In this document: positions 1 through 6,884 of the stretch, one piece after another
Position numbering within the stretch: the first letter of the stretch is position 1
Layout of the letters: each line of letters opens with the position of its first letter
From: Prevotellaceae bacterium
Lineage (GTDB): Bacteria > Bacteroidota > Bacteroidia > Bacteroidales > UBA932
Direction: 5' to 3'
Assembly (NCBI GenBank): GCA_031259655.1
Contig: JAIRLF010000093.1
Coordinates: 1-12,365, forward strand
DNA length: 12,365 nt
Position numbers and translations under genes: made by a program
Notes under the pieces: model-generated
Told to the model about the DNA's origin: nothing
Databases searched by the model: none
The model's input: only the letters and a program-made list of their open reading frames with translations

Positions 1-9
1 ATCTTTCAT
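1..9 (-). CDS. Possible first codons of a gene leaving the left edge
   Basis: An ATG on the minus strand at 9-7 is followed by AAA GAT (Met-Lys-Asp) and then the window ends. Nothing can be said about the product. The call rests only on position: a good Bacteroidota-type -7 box lies about 33 bases upstream (42-49), with a short A-rich leader between. A different start further left is possible. Confidence 0.3.
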
Positions 10-41
10 TTTTCTTAAAATTTAATCGTCGTTACCGGCGG

Positions 42-71
42 CAAAAGTACAACAAAAAAATAACATGACAA
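42..71 (-). promoter_or_regulatory. Bacteroidota-type promoter facing left
   Basis: Read on the minus strand, positions 49-42 are TACTTTTG, an exact match to the Bacteroidota -7 consensus TAnnTTTG. An ATTG that could serve as the -33 element ends at 69, leaving a 19-base spacer, within the range usual for these promoters. Transcription would start near 35 and run out of the window on the left. The four CRAGTAACA 9-mers at 135-208 lie upstream of it. Confidence 0.6.
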
Positions 72-134
72 TGGAAAATTTCACTTTTAATTTTTGAAGC
101 AGGAATATATTGTATTACAGCAATATAAAATTAG

Positions 135-208
135 CAAGTAACACGATTTTGGCAGTTAATAAAGGCGAGTAACAAAATTTTTTGCCGTCAAGTAACAAAC
201 GAGTAACA
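135..208. repeat. Four identical CRAGTAACA 9-mers (possible operator sites)
   Basis: The 9-mer C-A/G-AGTAACA occurs at 135-143, 166-174, 189-197 and 200-208, always in the same orientation, with start-to-start spacings of 31, 23 and 11 bases. These are close to three, two and one turns of the helix. The cluster sits roughly 85 to 160 bases upstream of the left-facing promoter at 42-71 and borders a very AT-rich stretch (about 210-340). Binding sites for a regulator of the left-edge gene are the simplest reading. Iterons are a less likely alternative. No match to a DnaA box is seen. Confidence 0.45.
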
Positions 209-209
209 A

Positions 210-350
210 AAAATCAACAAATAAAAATAATATAACAGAAAATAAAGACACATTTTTTGACTTCTTAGGAAAGTGTAATTATCTGTTATTTTAGATGTTT
301 GTTTGCCTTTTTTATGTTTATTTTTTTCCTTGTTTTTATGACCATTTTGG
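210..350. other. AT-rich non-coding stretch
   Basis: This part of the 476-base gap between the left-edge gene and the lipid kinase is strongly AT-rich and has stops in all frames. I see no gene, no RNA gene and no convincing hairpin. A weak GCTTT/AAAGC stem (357-361 with 371-375) follows it and has no adjacent T-run. Confidence 0.5.
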
Positions 351-379
351 GTGTTTGCTTTCGTGAATAGAAAGCAGAC

Positions 380-480
380 GGCAAGCCCTGAAAGGGCGTA
401 ATCGCATTGCCACTGTTGTGTACGCCCTTATTGCGTACGCCTTTGTTGCATCCGACCAAGGAGGGCGTATGCGATACGTA
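380..480. repeat. Palindromic GGGCGTA/TACGCCC repeat cluster
   Basis: GGGCGTA occurs at 394-400 and 463-469, and its complement TACGCCC at 421-427, with a one-base variant at 436-442, so several alternative 6-7 bp stems can form. A compact hairpin GCCCT-GAA-AGGGC (385-397) sits inside a second stem GGCAA/TTGCC (380-384 with 407-411). Positions 420-434 and 435-449 are a tandem 15-base duplication with 13 of 15 bases the same. The cluster lies directly after the lipid kinase stop codon, where it could fold in the 3' end of that message. Similar GGGCGTA palindromes are, from memory, dispersed intergenic elements in many Bacteroidota genomes. It is not a classical terminator because no T-run follows. 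Confidence 0.6.
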
Positions 481-485
481 CTGTA

Positions 486-1424
486 TTAGTTCTTTTTACT
501 TACGACGACAGTAATAGAAGAAGGCACGATTTCGAAAACGAAAGGCGAAAAGCCCAGCGCTTCGCCGTCGATTTCGATAGGCGATGAAGGGAACGATTCG
601 ATTTCGATACGTTTTCCTTGCGAAGCCGTAACTCTTGGATGCGTATAGATTTTCCCGTTATACAGTTTTCGGAAACTTTTCAGCATCCAAAACTTATTAA
701 TTTTTCTCACAACGGTAATATCCAGCAGCCCGTCGTCGAATATAGCGGCAGGCATAGGTTTCATACCGCCGCCATTGTAAGGACCGATTCCGATTGAGGC
801 ATTAAACATATAATCGTCGAAAAACATTTCGTCGTCAATTTTGATTGTAAACCGTTTGCTTTTATATTTAAACAAAGCTTTAATCACTCCGATGACATAC
901 AGACCTCTACCTTTTCGTCCTTCGTCCTTCATTTTATTGAAAAATCTGTTAGCGATGGCGTCGAAACCGATACCGGCGACATTAGCCATATATCGTTTAT
1001 GTGTAATCATCGTTTCGTTGTATGTGATAAGCCCCACGTCCTGACGAACGGTGTAACATTCGATAATTGCCTTAACTGCTTCGCTGTAATATCGCGGGAT
1101 TCCGTACATTCTCACCCAGTCGTTGCCCGTACCAACAGGTATGACCGCCAAATATATATCGGTAGTCGGGGCTTTTTTTTGTATAAAGATACCGTTAACG
1201 ATTTCGTTTACTGTGCCATCGCCGCCGATAGCCACAATTTTCCGGTATCCGTCGTTCACTGCTTTGACCGTAAGTTCAACTGCATGATACTTCTTTTCGG
1301 TAAACACACATGTAAACTCCACTCCGCATTTATTAAGTTGATTTGATATCGCAGGCCAGTCGCGCAATCCGTATCCCAAACCTGCTTTAGGATTCACTAT
1401 GACCATCCATGACGTTTTTTCCAT
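486..1424 (-). CDS. YegS/DagK-type diacylglycerol (lipid) kinase
   Basis: The 312-residue product is a soluble or membrane-associated lipid kinase of the diacylglycerol kinase catalytic family, which transfers phosphate from a nucleotide to a lipid alcohol such as diacylglycerol. The N-terminal domain shows VNPKAG (10-15), the nucleotide-binding GGDGTVNE (67-74) and PVGTGND (96-102). The C-terminal beta domain carries DGLLD and a conserved DGE near 286-288. Length is normal for the family and the ATG start is followed directly by the expected first strand. It is the second gene of a minus-strand pair, 29 bases after mltG, with no promoter seen between them. The exact lipid substrate (diacylglycerol, sphingosine or other long-chain base) cannot be told from motifs. 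Bacteroidales make sphingolipids, so a sphingoid substrate is possible. Confidence 0.9.
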   Translation of the reverse strand: MEKTSWMVIVNPKAGLGYGLRDWPAISNQLNKCGVEFTCVFTEKKYHAVELTVKAVNDGYRKIVAIGGDGTVNEIVNGIFIQKKAPTTDIYLAVIPVGTGNDWVRMYGIPRYYSEAVKAIIECYTVRQDVGLITYNETMITHKRYMANVAGIGFDAIANRFFNKMKDEGRKGRGLYVIGVIKALFKYKSKRFTIKIDDEMFFDDYMFNASIGIGPYNGGGMKPMPAAIFDDGLLDITVVRKINKFWMLKSFRKLYNGKIYTHPRVTASQGKRIEIESFPSSPIEIDGEALGFSPFVFEIVPSSITVVVSKKN

Positions 1425-1453
1425 TGTTATTCAATTTATAATGTTTATTTTTA

Positions 1454-2485
1454 TTAAAATATTTTTCTGCGATTAAGGGCGTTACGATACGCATTAGCAT
1501 TCTGGTTATGTTGCTGTAGAGTTTTCGCAAAGGCATGATATCCCGAAAAATCAGCCTTTGCGCAGAAATACAAATAATCGTGATGTTTGTAATTCAGCAC
1601 GGCATCGACAGCCCTCCGTTCCGGAACACATATCGGACCCGGAGGCAACCCCTTATATTTATACGTATTATAAGGAGAATCGAACTCCGTATGCACGGTC
1701 AGAACTCTGCGGAGCGAAAAATCGTTGAGCGCGTATTTGACCGTAGGGTCAGCCTGTAGCGGCATATTTCGACGTAAACGGTTGATATACACTCCTGCGA
1801 TATCCGGCAATTCGTCGTATTTCGACGATTCTTCCACAACGATTGAAGCCAGAATCATTGCTTCTTCGCGCGTCAACCCCGACGATTCGAGTTGTGCGAG
1901 TCTGTTTGCCGTCCAGTATCTGTCGTATTCTCTTTTCATATCTTTGAAAAGCTGTTTGGGGTCTCGGTTCCAATAAACATTATAAGTGTTCGGCATAAAA
2001 AGCAAAATGCTGTTAGATGGTGTGAACCCCAATTCTTTGAGGAAAATCGAGTCGTTAAAAATCTTCAGCAACGACAACGAATCGGCTTCTATTTGTTTCG
2101 ACAAAATGCCTGCCAGCCTGTTTTTTGTACGGATAGAGCCGGATATCACCAAGTTTACAGGAGTTTGCTGACCGAGACACAACATTTTCACCAAGCGCCG
2201 GTAGGTCATATTTTTTGGTACGGTATAATGTCCTGCTTTGAATGTCGAATATTCGCTCAGCCTGATATGTTTTAAAAATTTATCGGGCTTTTTGATGATT
2301 TTTGTGGATAAAAGCGAATCAACAACCTCTTCGATGCTCGAATTTGAGGGAATATAGAGGTTTGTTTTTTGCCGGGCATCAATTTTTTCGACATAAAATA
2401 TATGATATCCGGCATAAGCAGAATATGCTATAATATAAACAATTATAATATACAATGTCGAGTAGCTTTTCTTTTTCTTCTTCAT
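1454..2485 (-). CDS. mltG: Endolytic transglycosylase MltG (YceG family)
   Basis: MltG is an inner-membrane lytic transglycosylase that cuts nascent peptidoglycan strands and so sets their length. The 343-residue product has a lysine-rich cytoplasmic tip, one membrane segment (about 11-29), a LysM-like region and the YceG catalytic domain. Motifs seen are ILASIV (211-216), INRL (234-237), PLQADPTVKY (242-251) and DSPYNTYKYKGLPPGPI (269-285). Compared with my memory of E. coli MltG, the catalytic glutamate (E218 there) aligns with E219 here, but the acidic residue two positions earlier is valine (V217). The longer reading starting with TTG at 2530 is rejected because that TTG lies in the -7 box TACTTTTG; the ATG at 2485 gives the normal lysine-rich start. 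It is co-transcribed with the lipid kinase downstream. Confidence 0.93.
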   Translation of the reverse strand: MKKKKKSYSTLYIIIVYIIAYSAYAGYHIFYVEKIDARQKTNLYIPSNSSIEEVVDSLLSTKIIKKPDKFLKHIRLSEYSTFKAGHYTVPKNMTYRRLVKMLCLGQQTPVNLVISGSIRTKNRLAGILSKQIEADSLSLLKIFNDSIFLKELGFTPSNSILLFMPNTYNVYWNRDPKQLFKDMKREYDRYWTANRLAQLESSGLTREEAMILASIVVEESSKYDELPDIAGVYINRLRRNMPLQADPTVKYALNDFSLRRVLTVHTEFDSPYNTYKYKGLPPGPICVPERRAVDAVLNYKHHDYLYFCAKADFSGYHAFAKTLQQHNQNANAYRNALNRRKIF

Positions 2486-2510
2486 ATTTTTAATCTTGAC
2501 TATACAGCAT

Positions 2511-2544
2511 TTTGTTTTTTTTTCGGACAAAAGTAGTAATTTTG
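2511..2544 (+). promoter_or_regulatory. Promoter of the DUF7935-like gene
   Basis: TAATTTTG at 2537-2544 matches the TAnnTTTG -7 consensus, and TTTG at 2511-2514 can serve as the -33 element with a 22-base spacer, slightly long. The expected start near 2550 would leave only about ten untranslated bases before the ATG at 2561. The site overlaps the mltG promoter, so the two polymerases probably compete. Confidence 0.5.
2528..2535 (-). promoter_or_regulatory. -7 box of the mltG promoter
   Basis: The minus strand reads TACTTTTG, a full match to the Bacteroidota -7 consensus TAnnTTTG. Transcription would begin near 2520, giving a leader of about 35 bases before the mltG ATG. No good -33 TTTG is visible at the right distance. 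The site lies one base away from the plus-strand -7 box at 2537-2544. Confidence 0.6.
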
Positions 2545-2560
2545 TTGAAAATTATATGAT

Positions 2561-3076
2561 ATGTATGATACTATTATTATTGTTGTTGCATTCGGGCTCT
2601 TGTTGTCGGCTTCTATATATTTAGCTCTCAACCGTATACTTACGTCCGACGAAAGACGGAGAAATATTGAATTGTTGAAATCGACGAAGTCTATCACCGT
2701 TCCTATGAGGCTTCAGGCGTACGAAAGATTGATTTTATTCCTCGAACGTATTTCTCCCGACACTTTACTGTTAAAAGTAAAAAGTCTGTCGCGTACAAAT
2801 TCCGACCTTCATCTTGCCATATTACAGCAAATACGGTCGGAATACGAGCATAATATATCGCAACAGCTGTATGTCAGCGACGAAGCTTGGGCTTGCGTGA
2901 AGGAGACGAAAGAGCAGATAGTCATGCTTGTAAACGACATCTCGAAACATGCCGATTCGGACGGCAGTTCGATTCAACTTGCAAAATTGATATTGGACAA
3001 ACTCGTGGAAGACGGCGAATCGCCGGTCTCGCCGGCAATACGGAAACTAAAAGCCGAAGCAAGAAAAATTCTGTAA
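2561..3076 (+). CDS. Small membrane-anchored hypothetical protein (DUF7935-like)
   Basis: The 171-residue product has an N-terminal membrane segment (about 4-24) followed by a soluble, charged and mostly helical region. The stretch LQAYERLILFLERISPD (about 52-68) and the later EYEHNISQQLYVSDEAW (about 93-109) match, from memory, an uncharacterised Bacteroidota family annotated as DUF7935. No catalytic motif is visible and no function is known to me. It is transcribed divergently from mltG with only 75 bases between the two start codons, and 131 bases separate it from the TPR gene. The ATG at 2561 is chosen because it leads straight into the membrane segment and has a -7 box just upstream. Confidence 0.75.
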   Translation: MYDTIIIVVAFGLLLSASIYLALNRILTSDERRRNIELLKSTKSITVPMRLQAYERLILFLERISPDTLLLKVKSLSRTNSDLHLAILQQIRSEYEHNISQQLYVSDEAWACVKETKEQIVMLVNDISKHADSDGSSIQLAKLILDKLVEDGESPVSPAIRKLKAEARKIL

Positions 3077-3112
3077 TCAAAACGATTTTTCCGAAATTAT
3101 TAAAATAATTAC

Positions 3113-3120
3113 TAATTTAG
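3113..3120 (+). promoter_or_regulatory. Weak candidate -7 box before the TPR gene
   Basis: TAATTTAG differs from TAnnTTTG at one position and lies 88 bases upstream of the TPR start. No -33 element is obvious. The alternative is read-through from the gene upstream. An AAAGGT about 11 bases before the ATG may help ribosome binding. Confidence 0.25.
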
Positions 3121-3207
3121 CAGGCAATATTTGATAAGTTATTTTGATAAAATATAATGAAAATTAAATAATTAGAAATAATTTCTTAATGTGTAAAAGG
3201 TAAAAAA

Positions 3208-4491
3208 ATGAAAAGATTATTGATTGTAACATTACTTTTTTTAAGTGTAAACGTGGCATTTTCGCAAAAATATGACAGGAAAATCGCCGCGAGTGATAAA
3301 AATATTGAAGATCCTAAAAAGGGAATCAATCCCAAAACTTGGATTTCAAGAGGCGAATTGTTTTACGAGATAGCGTCAACTCCTACCGAATCGCTGTCTC
3401 CGGGAATGAGCGAGGAAACATACACCCTCATAATAGGACAGGATGTTATCGCTAAAATAACAGTAGAATCGGAAACAGTGGGCAATAAACAGTACACTGT
3501 TCACATCTTCGACGACAAAAAGGTGTATATCGAAAATGCTGCGATACAGTTCTGGGAAGTCCTGAAATATGAAGCGCCTAATCCGATGCAAAAATCGTAT
3601 GAGGCTTATATTAAGGCGAAAAGTTTGGATACGGGAGGCAAAAACGCTAAAAAATTGAAAGAAAATCTCACTCTTTTAGCAACACTGTCGAAGTCCGAAG
3701 CTTTCAACAAGTTTAATTTGAACAAGTATCCCGAATCCGTCGAACTGTTTTCTCTGTCTATTGACTGTTCGGCTGAAGCCGGCGAAATTGACACTCTGTC
3801 GATTTATTATGCCGGAGTGCTTTCTATCGAAGCGAAAAACTATGCGCTTGCCGAAAAATATCTGAAGCGAGCTATCGAAGTCGGTTATATCGAAAAAGGC
3901 GATACTTACGCCTATCTCGCAGAGGCAATGAAAGAACTCGGCAAAATCGACGAAGCTCGCGTACTACTGGAAAAAGGTTTCAACGGAAACCCCGAAAATC
4001 AACAGTTGATAATTGCTCTAATCAACAATTATATGTCGACGGGAAAAGACCCTAAAGAGATTATTCCCCTGATTACGAAAGCGCAAGAAAAAGAACCGGG
4101 AAATATTAATCTGTACATTGTCGAAGGCGACCTCCGCGAACGATTGGACGACGTCGAAGGAGCAAGTAAATGCTACAAGAAAGCCATGCAAATCAATTCT
4201 AATGATTTCTTCGGGTATTATAAACTGGGACTTCTTTACTTTAATATCGGCGCTAAATACAGCGAACAAGCCGTTAACGAAAAAGATAACAAAGAATACG
4301 AAAGACTGCTGGGACTCGCTGATTCCGAACTCAAAAGAGCTTTGCCTTTCCTCGAAAAAGCTTTCGAATTGAACCCGGATGAAATCTCGACAATACAGGC
4401 TTTGAAGGAAATCAATTTCCGTTTCCGTAACGAAGAAAATTCGTATCAACAAAATTACGACAAGTTCTCCAAACTTTTGGAAGGAAAATAA
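3208..4491 (+). CDS. Secreted tetratricopeptide-repeat protein
   Basis: The 427-residue product begins with a clear Sec signal peptide (charged MKR, hydrophobic 4-17, cleavage near FSQ at 18-20), so it should be periplasmic or at the outer membrane. After a lysine-rich region (21-60) and a strand-forming part (65-110), tetratricopeptide-like helix pairs run from about 160 to 420, the clearest at 198-225 (NYALAEKYLKRAIEVG), 234-260 (KIDEARVLLEKGF), 300-330 (VEGASKCYKKAMQIN) and 365-395 (ALPFLEKAFELNPDE). TPR arrays bind other proteins. Such proteins are common in the Bacteroidota envelope, and no specific partner can be named. The gene ends in a strong intrinsic terminator at 4521-4558. Confidence 0.85.
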   Translation: MKRLLIVTLLFLSVNVAFSQKYDRKIAASDKNIEDPKKGINPKTWISRGELFYEIASTPTESLSPGMSEETYTLIIGQDVIAKITVESETVGNKQYTVHIFDDKKVYIENAAIQFWEVLKYEAPNPMQKSYEAYIKAKSLDTGGKNAKKLKENLTLLATLSKSEAFNKFNLNKYPESVELFSLSIDCSAEAGEIDTLSIYYAGVLSIEAKNYALAEKYLKRAIEVGYIEKGDTYAYLAEAMKELGKIDEARVLLEKGFNGNPENQQLIIALINNYMSTGKDPKEIIPLITKAQEKEPGNINLYIVEGDLRERLDDVEGASKCYKKAMQINSNDFFGYYKLGLLYFNIGAKYSEQAVNEKDNKEYERLLGLADSELKRALPFLEKAFELNPDEISTIQALKEINFRFRNEENSYQQNYDKFSKLLEGK

Positions 4492-4520
4492 TTCTTACCA
4501 TAACTTTTTGTTTAAACGTG

Positions 4521-4558
4521 CCCTTTGCTACTTACTTCATTAGCGGCAAAGGGTTTTT
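4521..4558 (+). terminator. Intrinsic terminator of the TPR gene
   Basis: An 8-bp perfect stem CCCTTTGC (4521-4528) / GCAAAGGG (4546-4553) is followed at once by five T residues (4554-4558). The 17-base loop is longish, but GCTA/TAGC inside it can rearrange to extend the pairing. It lies 30 bases after the TPR stop codon and points rightwards. In the opposite direction no T-run follows, so it is probably one-way. Confidence 0.8.
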
Positions 4559-4573
4559 CGTAAACAGGCTGCC

Positions 4574-4990
4574 TTAACGGGGACGAAGAAAACAAGACGT
4601 AACTCGCGAAGGACGCAAAAAATATGCGGTCGAGTTCACAAGTCCAAAATTTTCGTCCTTTGCTTTTTGGACGACTTTTACTGTTTTGATGATTGTTTTT
4701 TCCGGATTGCCGAACGAAATGTACGCAATGCGTTCATCACCGCTGTTTTCCAAGACTTGTACATCCACAGTGTCATTTCCGGACTTCTGTATGACAGACA
4801 CTGAACACCATTCCTGCTCGCACGACGAAGCCCACTGGGTGTTTGAAGTGATGTAGATTTTTTTTGTCGATTCGGTGTTGTCAAATTCGAGAACCGACGG
4901 AGTTACGTTTAAATCGAGCGCGGCTTTTTCGTCGTCGCTACACGATTGTATTAAACAAAATACGCAGCTAATCAATAATATTCGTTTCAT
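4574..4990 (-). CDS. Single-BACON-domain lipoprotein
   Basis: The 138-residue product has a lipoprotein signal peptide ending IQSC (Cys17), followed by SDDE, which fits the acidic surface-export signal of Bacteroidota lipoproteins. It is therefore probably on the cell surface. Residues 28-111 form one BACON domain, an all-beta fold often associated with carbohydrate or mucin binding: LNVTPSVLEFDN, SNTQWASSC, EWCSVSV, ERIAYISF, and the terminal VKVVQKAK. BACON domains usually sit beside larger catalytic or binding domains. Here nothing follows but a 27-residue tail with two FLRP copies, encoded by DNA that looks like an intergenic repeat. The gene may be a 3'-truncated remnant of a longer one. 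It is transcribed alone from a -7 box at 5023-5030. Confidence 0.8.
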   Translation of the reverse strand: MKRILLISCVFCLIQSCSDDEKAALDLNVTPSVLEFDNTESTKKIYITSNTQWASSCEQEWCSVSVIQKSGNDTVDVQVLENSGDERIAYISFGNPEKTIIKTVKVVQKAKDENFGLVNSTAYFLRPSRVTSCFLRPR

Positions 4991-5022
4991 TTTACAATAA
5001 TTTTAATCATGTTACATTCATT

Positions 5023-5030
5023 CAAAATTA
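5023..5030 (-). promoter_or_regulatory. -7 box of the BACON lipoprotein promoter
   Basis: The minus strand reads TAATTTTG, matching TAnnTTTG, 33 bases before the ATG at 4990. A -33 element at the usual 19-22 base spacing is not seen; the nearest TTG (5047-5045) is only 14 bases away. Confidence 0.5.
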
Positions 5031-5147
5031 CGCGCAATAATACACAATCTTTCGGATATAGCAAAAAAACGGAAAACAGTAAAGAGTACAAAGGGTAAAA
5101 CTTCGACAAAGAAAAGCGCAAGACAGTGTCCCATCTTCTAATCTGGC

Positions 5148-5167
5148 AGTGGCTGGCGTCAGCCACT
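5148..5167. repeat. Near-palindromic hairpin element
   Basis: AGTGGCTG (5148-5155) and CAGCCACT (5160-5167) pair perfectly around a GCGT loop. No T-run follows in either direction, so it is not an ordinary terminator. It passes directly into the TTAGTTCTTAG repeat block, and a weaker stem (GTTGG/CCGAC, 9979-9994) stands at the matching place beside the inverted copy at 9956-9976. The two therefore look like members of one compound dispersed element. Confidence 0.65.
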
Positions 5168-5181
5168 CTTAGTTCTTAGTT

Positions 5182-5202
5182 CTTAGTTTTTAGTTCTTAA
5201 CT
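5182..5202 (+). repeat. Left copy of a 21-bp perfect inverted repeat
   Basis: This stretch, ending TAGTTCTTAACT, is the exact reverse complement of 9956-9976. It is preceded by further partial copies of TTAGTTC (from 5169). The two copies flank the whole purH-to-namZ operon, facing each other across 4.75 kb. Confidence 0.8.
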
Positions 5203-5345
5203 GTCATGTCCTGAAATAGGTTTACAAAAAAAACGAATATTTCAACAAACACTATGAAAATATGAAAATATATATATACCTTTATGCCTGAAAAATAAGT
5301 GATTTTGGTATTGTAATTTATTGAAAACAAGAAAGAAAAGAAGAA

Positions 5346-6869
5346 ATGATGAGTAGAAAAAAAATTAAATCCGCGTTGATTTCCGTTTATTATAAGGATA
5401 ATCTTGAAAAAATAGTAACAACACTCCGCAAGCATGGCGTTGCCATATATTCGACAGGAGGAACTTATGATTTCATCAAAAACATCGCCGAAGTTCGTTC
5501 TGTTGAGAGCCTTACGGGCTATCCCTCGATTTTGGGCGGACGAGTGAAAACCCTGCATCCGAAAATTTTTGGAGGCATACTGAGCCGTCGCGACAACAGC
5601 TCCGACAAGGAAGATTTGGCTAAATACGAAATCCCCGAAATAGACCTTATTATTGTGGATTTGTATCCTTTTTCCGAAACTTTGGCTTCCGGCGCTTCTC
5701 ACGACGAAATAGTTGAAAAGATTGATATTGGCGGGATTTCGCTGATTCGGGCGGCGGCGAAAAACTACACGGACACCCTTATCGTCTCCTCGCGTAAACA
5801 ATATCCTGCCCTGCTCGAATTGCTGGAATCGAAGAATGGAGCTACCGAGCTCGAAGACAGAATACGCTATGCCGCCGATGCTTTCGAAACGACAACAACA
5901 TACGACAGAGAGATTTCCGATTATTTCGCTTCTCTGCTGAATAAGGAGAAATTTTCGCTGAATGTCTCGCCGGCAAACAAATTGCGTTACGGCGAAAATC
6001 CTCATCAGAAAGGCGTTTTCTACGGCAAATTAGACGAGATTTTCACTCAACTGCATGGAAAAGAAATATCGTACAACAATCTTTTGGACATAGACGCCGC
6101 TTTTGCCCTAATCGGCGATTTTGCGGAAACCACATACGCAATCATTAAGCATAACAACGCATGTGGCTGCGCCTCAGACAATAATCCTTTGGAAGCGTGG
6201 AAAAAGGCTTTGGCAGGCGACCCGATTTCCGCCTTTGGAGGAATAATCATAACCAACAGTCCTGTAGATTTGCAAGTTGCAGAAGAAATCAACAAACTGT
6301 TTTTCGAAATCATTCTCGCGCCCGGATACTCCGACGAAGCGCTGAATATACTCAAAAGCAAGAAAAACAGAATTATACTGGATGTAAAAACGAACAGTCG
6401 TCAGCAGAAACAATTCCGTTCGATTCTTAACGGCGTTTTGGTTCAGGATATCGATAATATTTCCGAAGATATTTCGTACCTGAAACAGGTTACGAAAAAA
6501 GCGCCGACAGACCGGGAAATCAGCGATTTGCTTTTTGCAAACAAGCTTGTGAAACATTCGAAATCGAACACTATAGTTCTGGTGAAAGACAAACAGTTGC
6601 TTGCAAGCGGCGTCGGTCAGACTTCGAGGGTCGACGCGCTGAAACAGGCTATCGAAAAAGCAAAGAATTTCGGATTTTCGCTATCGGGCGCAGTGATGGC
6701 TTCCGATGCGTTTTTCCCTTTCCCTGATTGTGTCGAAATAGCTTCAAAAGAAGGTATTACATCGGTTATACATCCGGGAGGCTCGGTGCGCGACCAGGAA
6801 TCTGTCGATTTTTGCGACAGCGCAGACATTTCGATGGCTATTACAGGATACAGACATTTCAAACATTAA
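5346..6869 (+). CDS. purH: Bifunctional AICAR formyltransferase / IMP cyclohydrolase PurH
   Basis: PurH carries out the last two steps of purine synthesis in the cytoplasm: formylation of AICAR with 10-formyl-tetrahydrofolate, then ring closure to IMP. The 507-residue product has the N-terminal MGS-like cyclohydrolase domain (STGGT at 36-40, GGRVKTLHPKIFGGIL at 64-79, GGISLIRAAAKN at 129-140) and the formyltransferase domain (LRYGENPHQ at 213-221, the catalytic Lys-His pair in IIKHNNACGCA with K268-H269, HPGGSVRD near 476-483, and RHFKH at the end). Length is typical and no key residue is missing. Two ATGs lie in tandem at 5346 and 5349; either could be used. It heads the operon, with mreB 15 bases downstream, a coupling familiar from Bacteroidales. 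Confidence 0.98.
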   Translation: MMSRKKIKSALISVYYKDNLEKIVTTLRKHGVAIYSTGGTYDFIKNIAEVRSVESLTGYPSILGGRVKTLHPKIFGGILSRRDNSSDKEDLAKYEIPEIDLIIVDLYPFSETLASGASHDEIVEKIDIGGISLIRAAAKNYTDTLIVSSRKQYPALLELLESKNGATELEDRIRYAADAFETTTTYDREISDYFASLLNKEKFSLNVSPANKLRYGENPHQKGVFYGKLDEIFTQLHGKEISYNNLLDIDAAFALIGDFAETTYAIIKHNNACGCASDNNPLEAWKKALAGDPISAFGGIIITNSPVDLQVAEEINKLFFEIILAPGYSDEALNILKSKKNRIILDVKTNSRQQKQFRSILNGVLVQDIDNISEDISYLKQVTKKAPTDREISDLLFANKLVKHSKSNTIVLVKDKQLLASGVGQTSRVDALKQAIEKAKNFGFSLSGAVMASDAFFPFPDCVEIASKEGITSVIHPGGSVRDQESVDFCDSADISMAITGYRHFKH

Positions 6870-6884
6870 TAAGACAGATATATA

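Larger units (their letters stand above)
4991..5345. other. Intergenic region between the BACON gene and purH
   Basis: This 355-base divergent gap holds the BACON promoter on the left, a near-palindromic hairpin at 5148-5167, a block of TTAGTTCTTAG-type repeats at 5166-5202 and an AT-rich purH leader (5210-5345). I see no gene in it. The purH promoter is not clear: TAGGTTTA at about 5217 and TGATTTTG near 5300 each miss the TAnnTTTG consensus by one base. Confidence 0.5.

Noticed and set aside
232..289. ATAACAG / CTGTTAT inverted repeat in the left intergenic region
   Set aside because: Only 7 bp with a 44-base loop in AT-rich DNA; this is expected by chance.
135..340. Replication origin (iterons next to an AT-rich stretch)
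   Set aside because: The 9-mers do not match DnaA boxes and no dnaA, rep or par gene is seen in the window; an operator array fits better.
357..375. GCTTT/AAAGC hairpin as terminator of the lipid kinase
   Set aside because: A five-base stem with a nine-base loop and no T-run in either direction.
4018..4452. 144-codon minus-strand frame opposite the TPR gene, and similar frames opposite mreB and namZ
   Set aside because: They are compositional shadows of GAA/TCG-rich genes, with no promoter and no family resemblance.
5190..6005. Long open frame (271 codons) on the minus strand opposite purH
   Set aside because: It is rich in Phe, Ile and Arg, has no recognisable motif, and lies opposite an unmistakable purH. 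Its openness follows from purH codon use.
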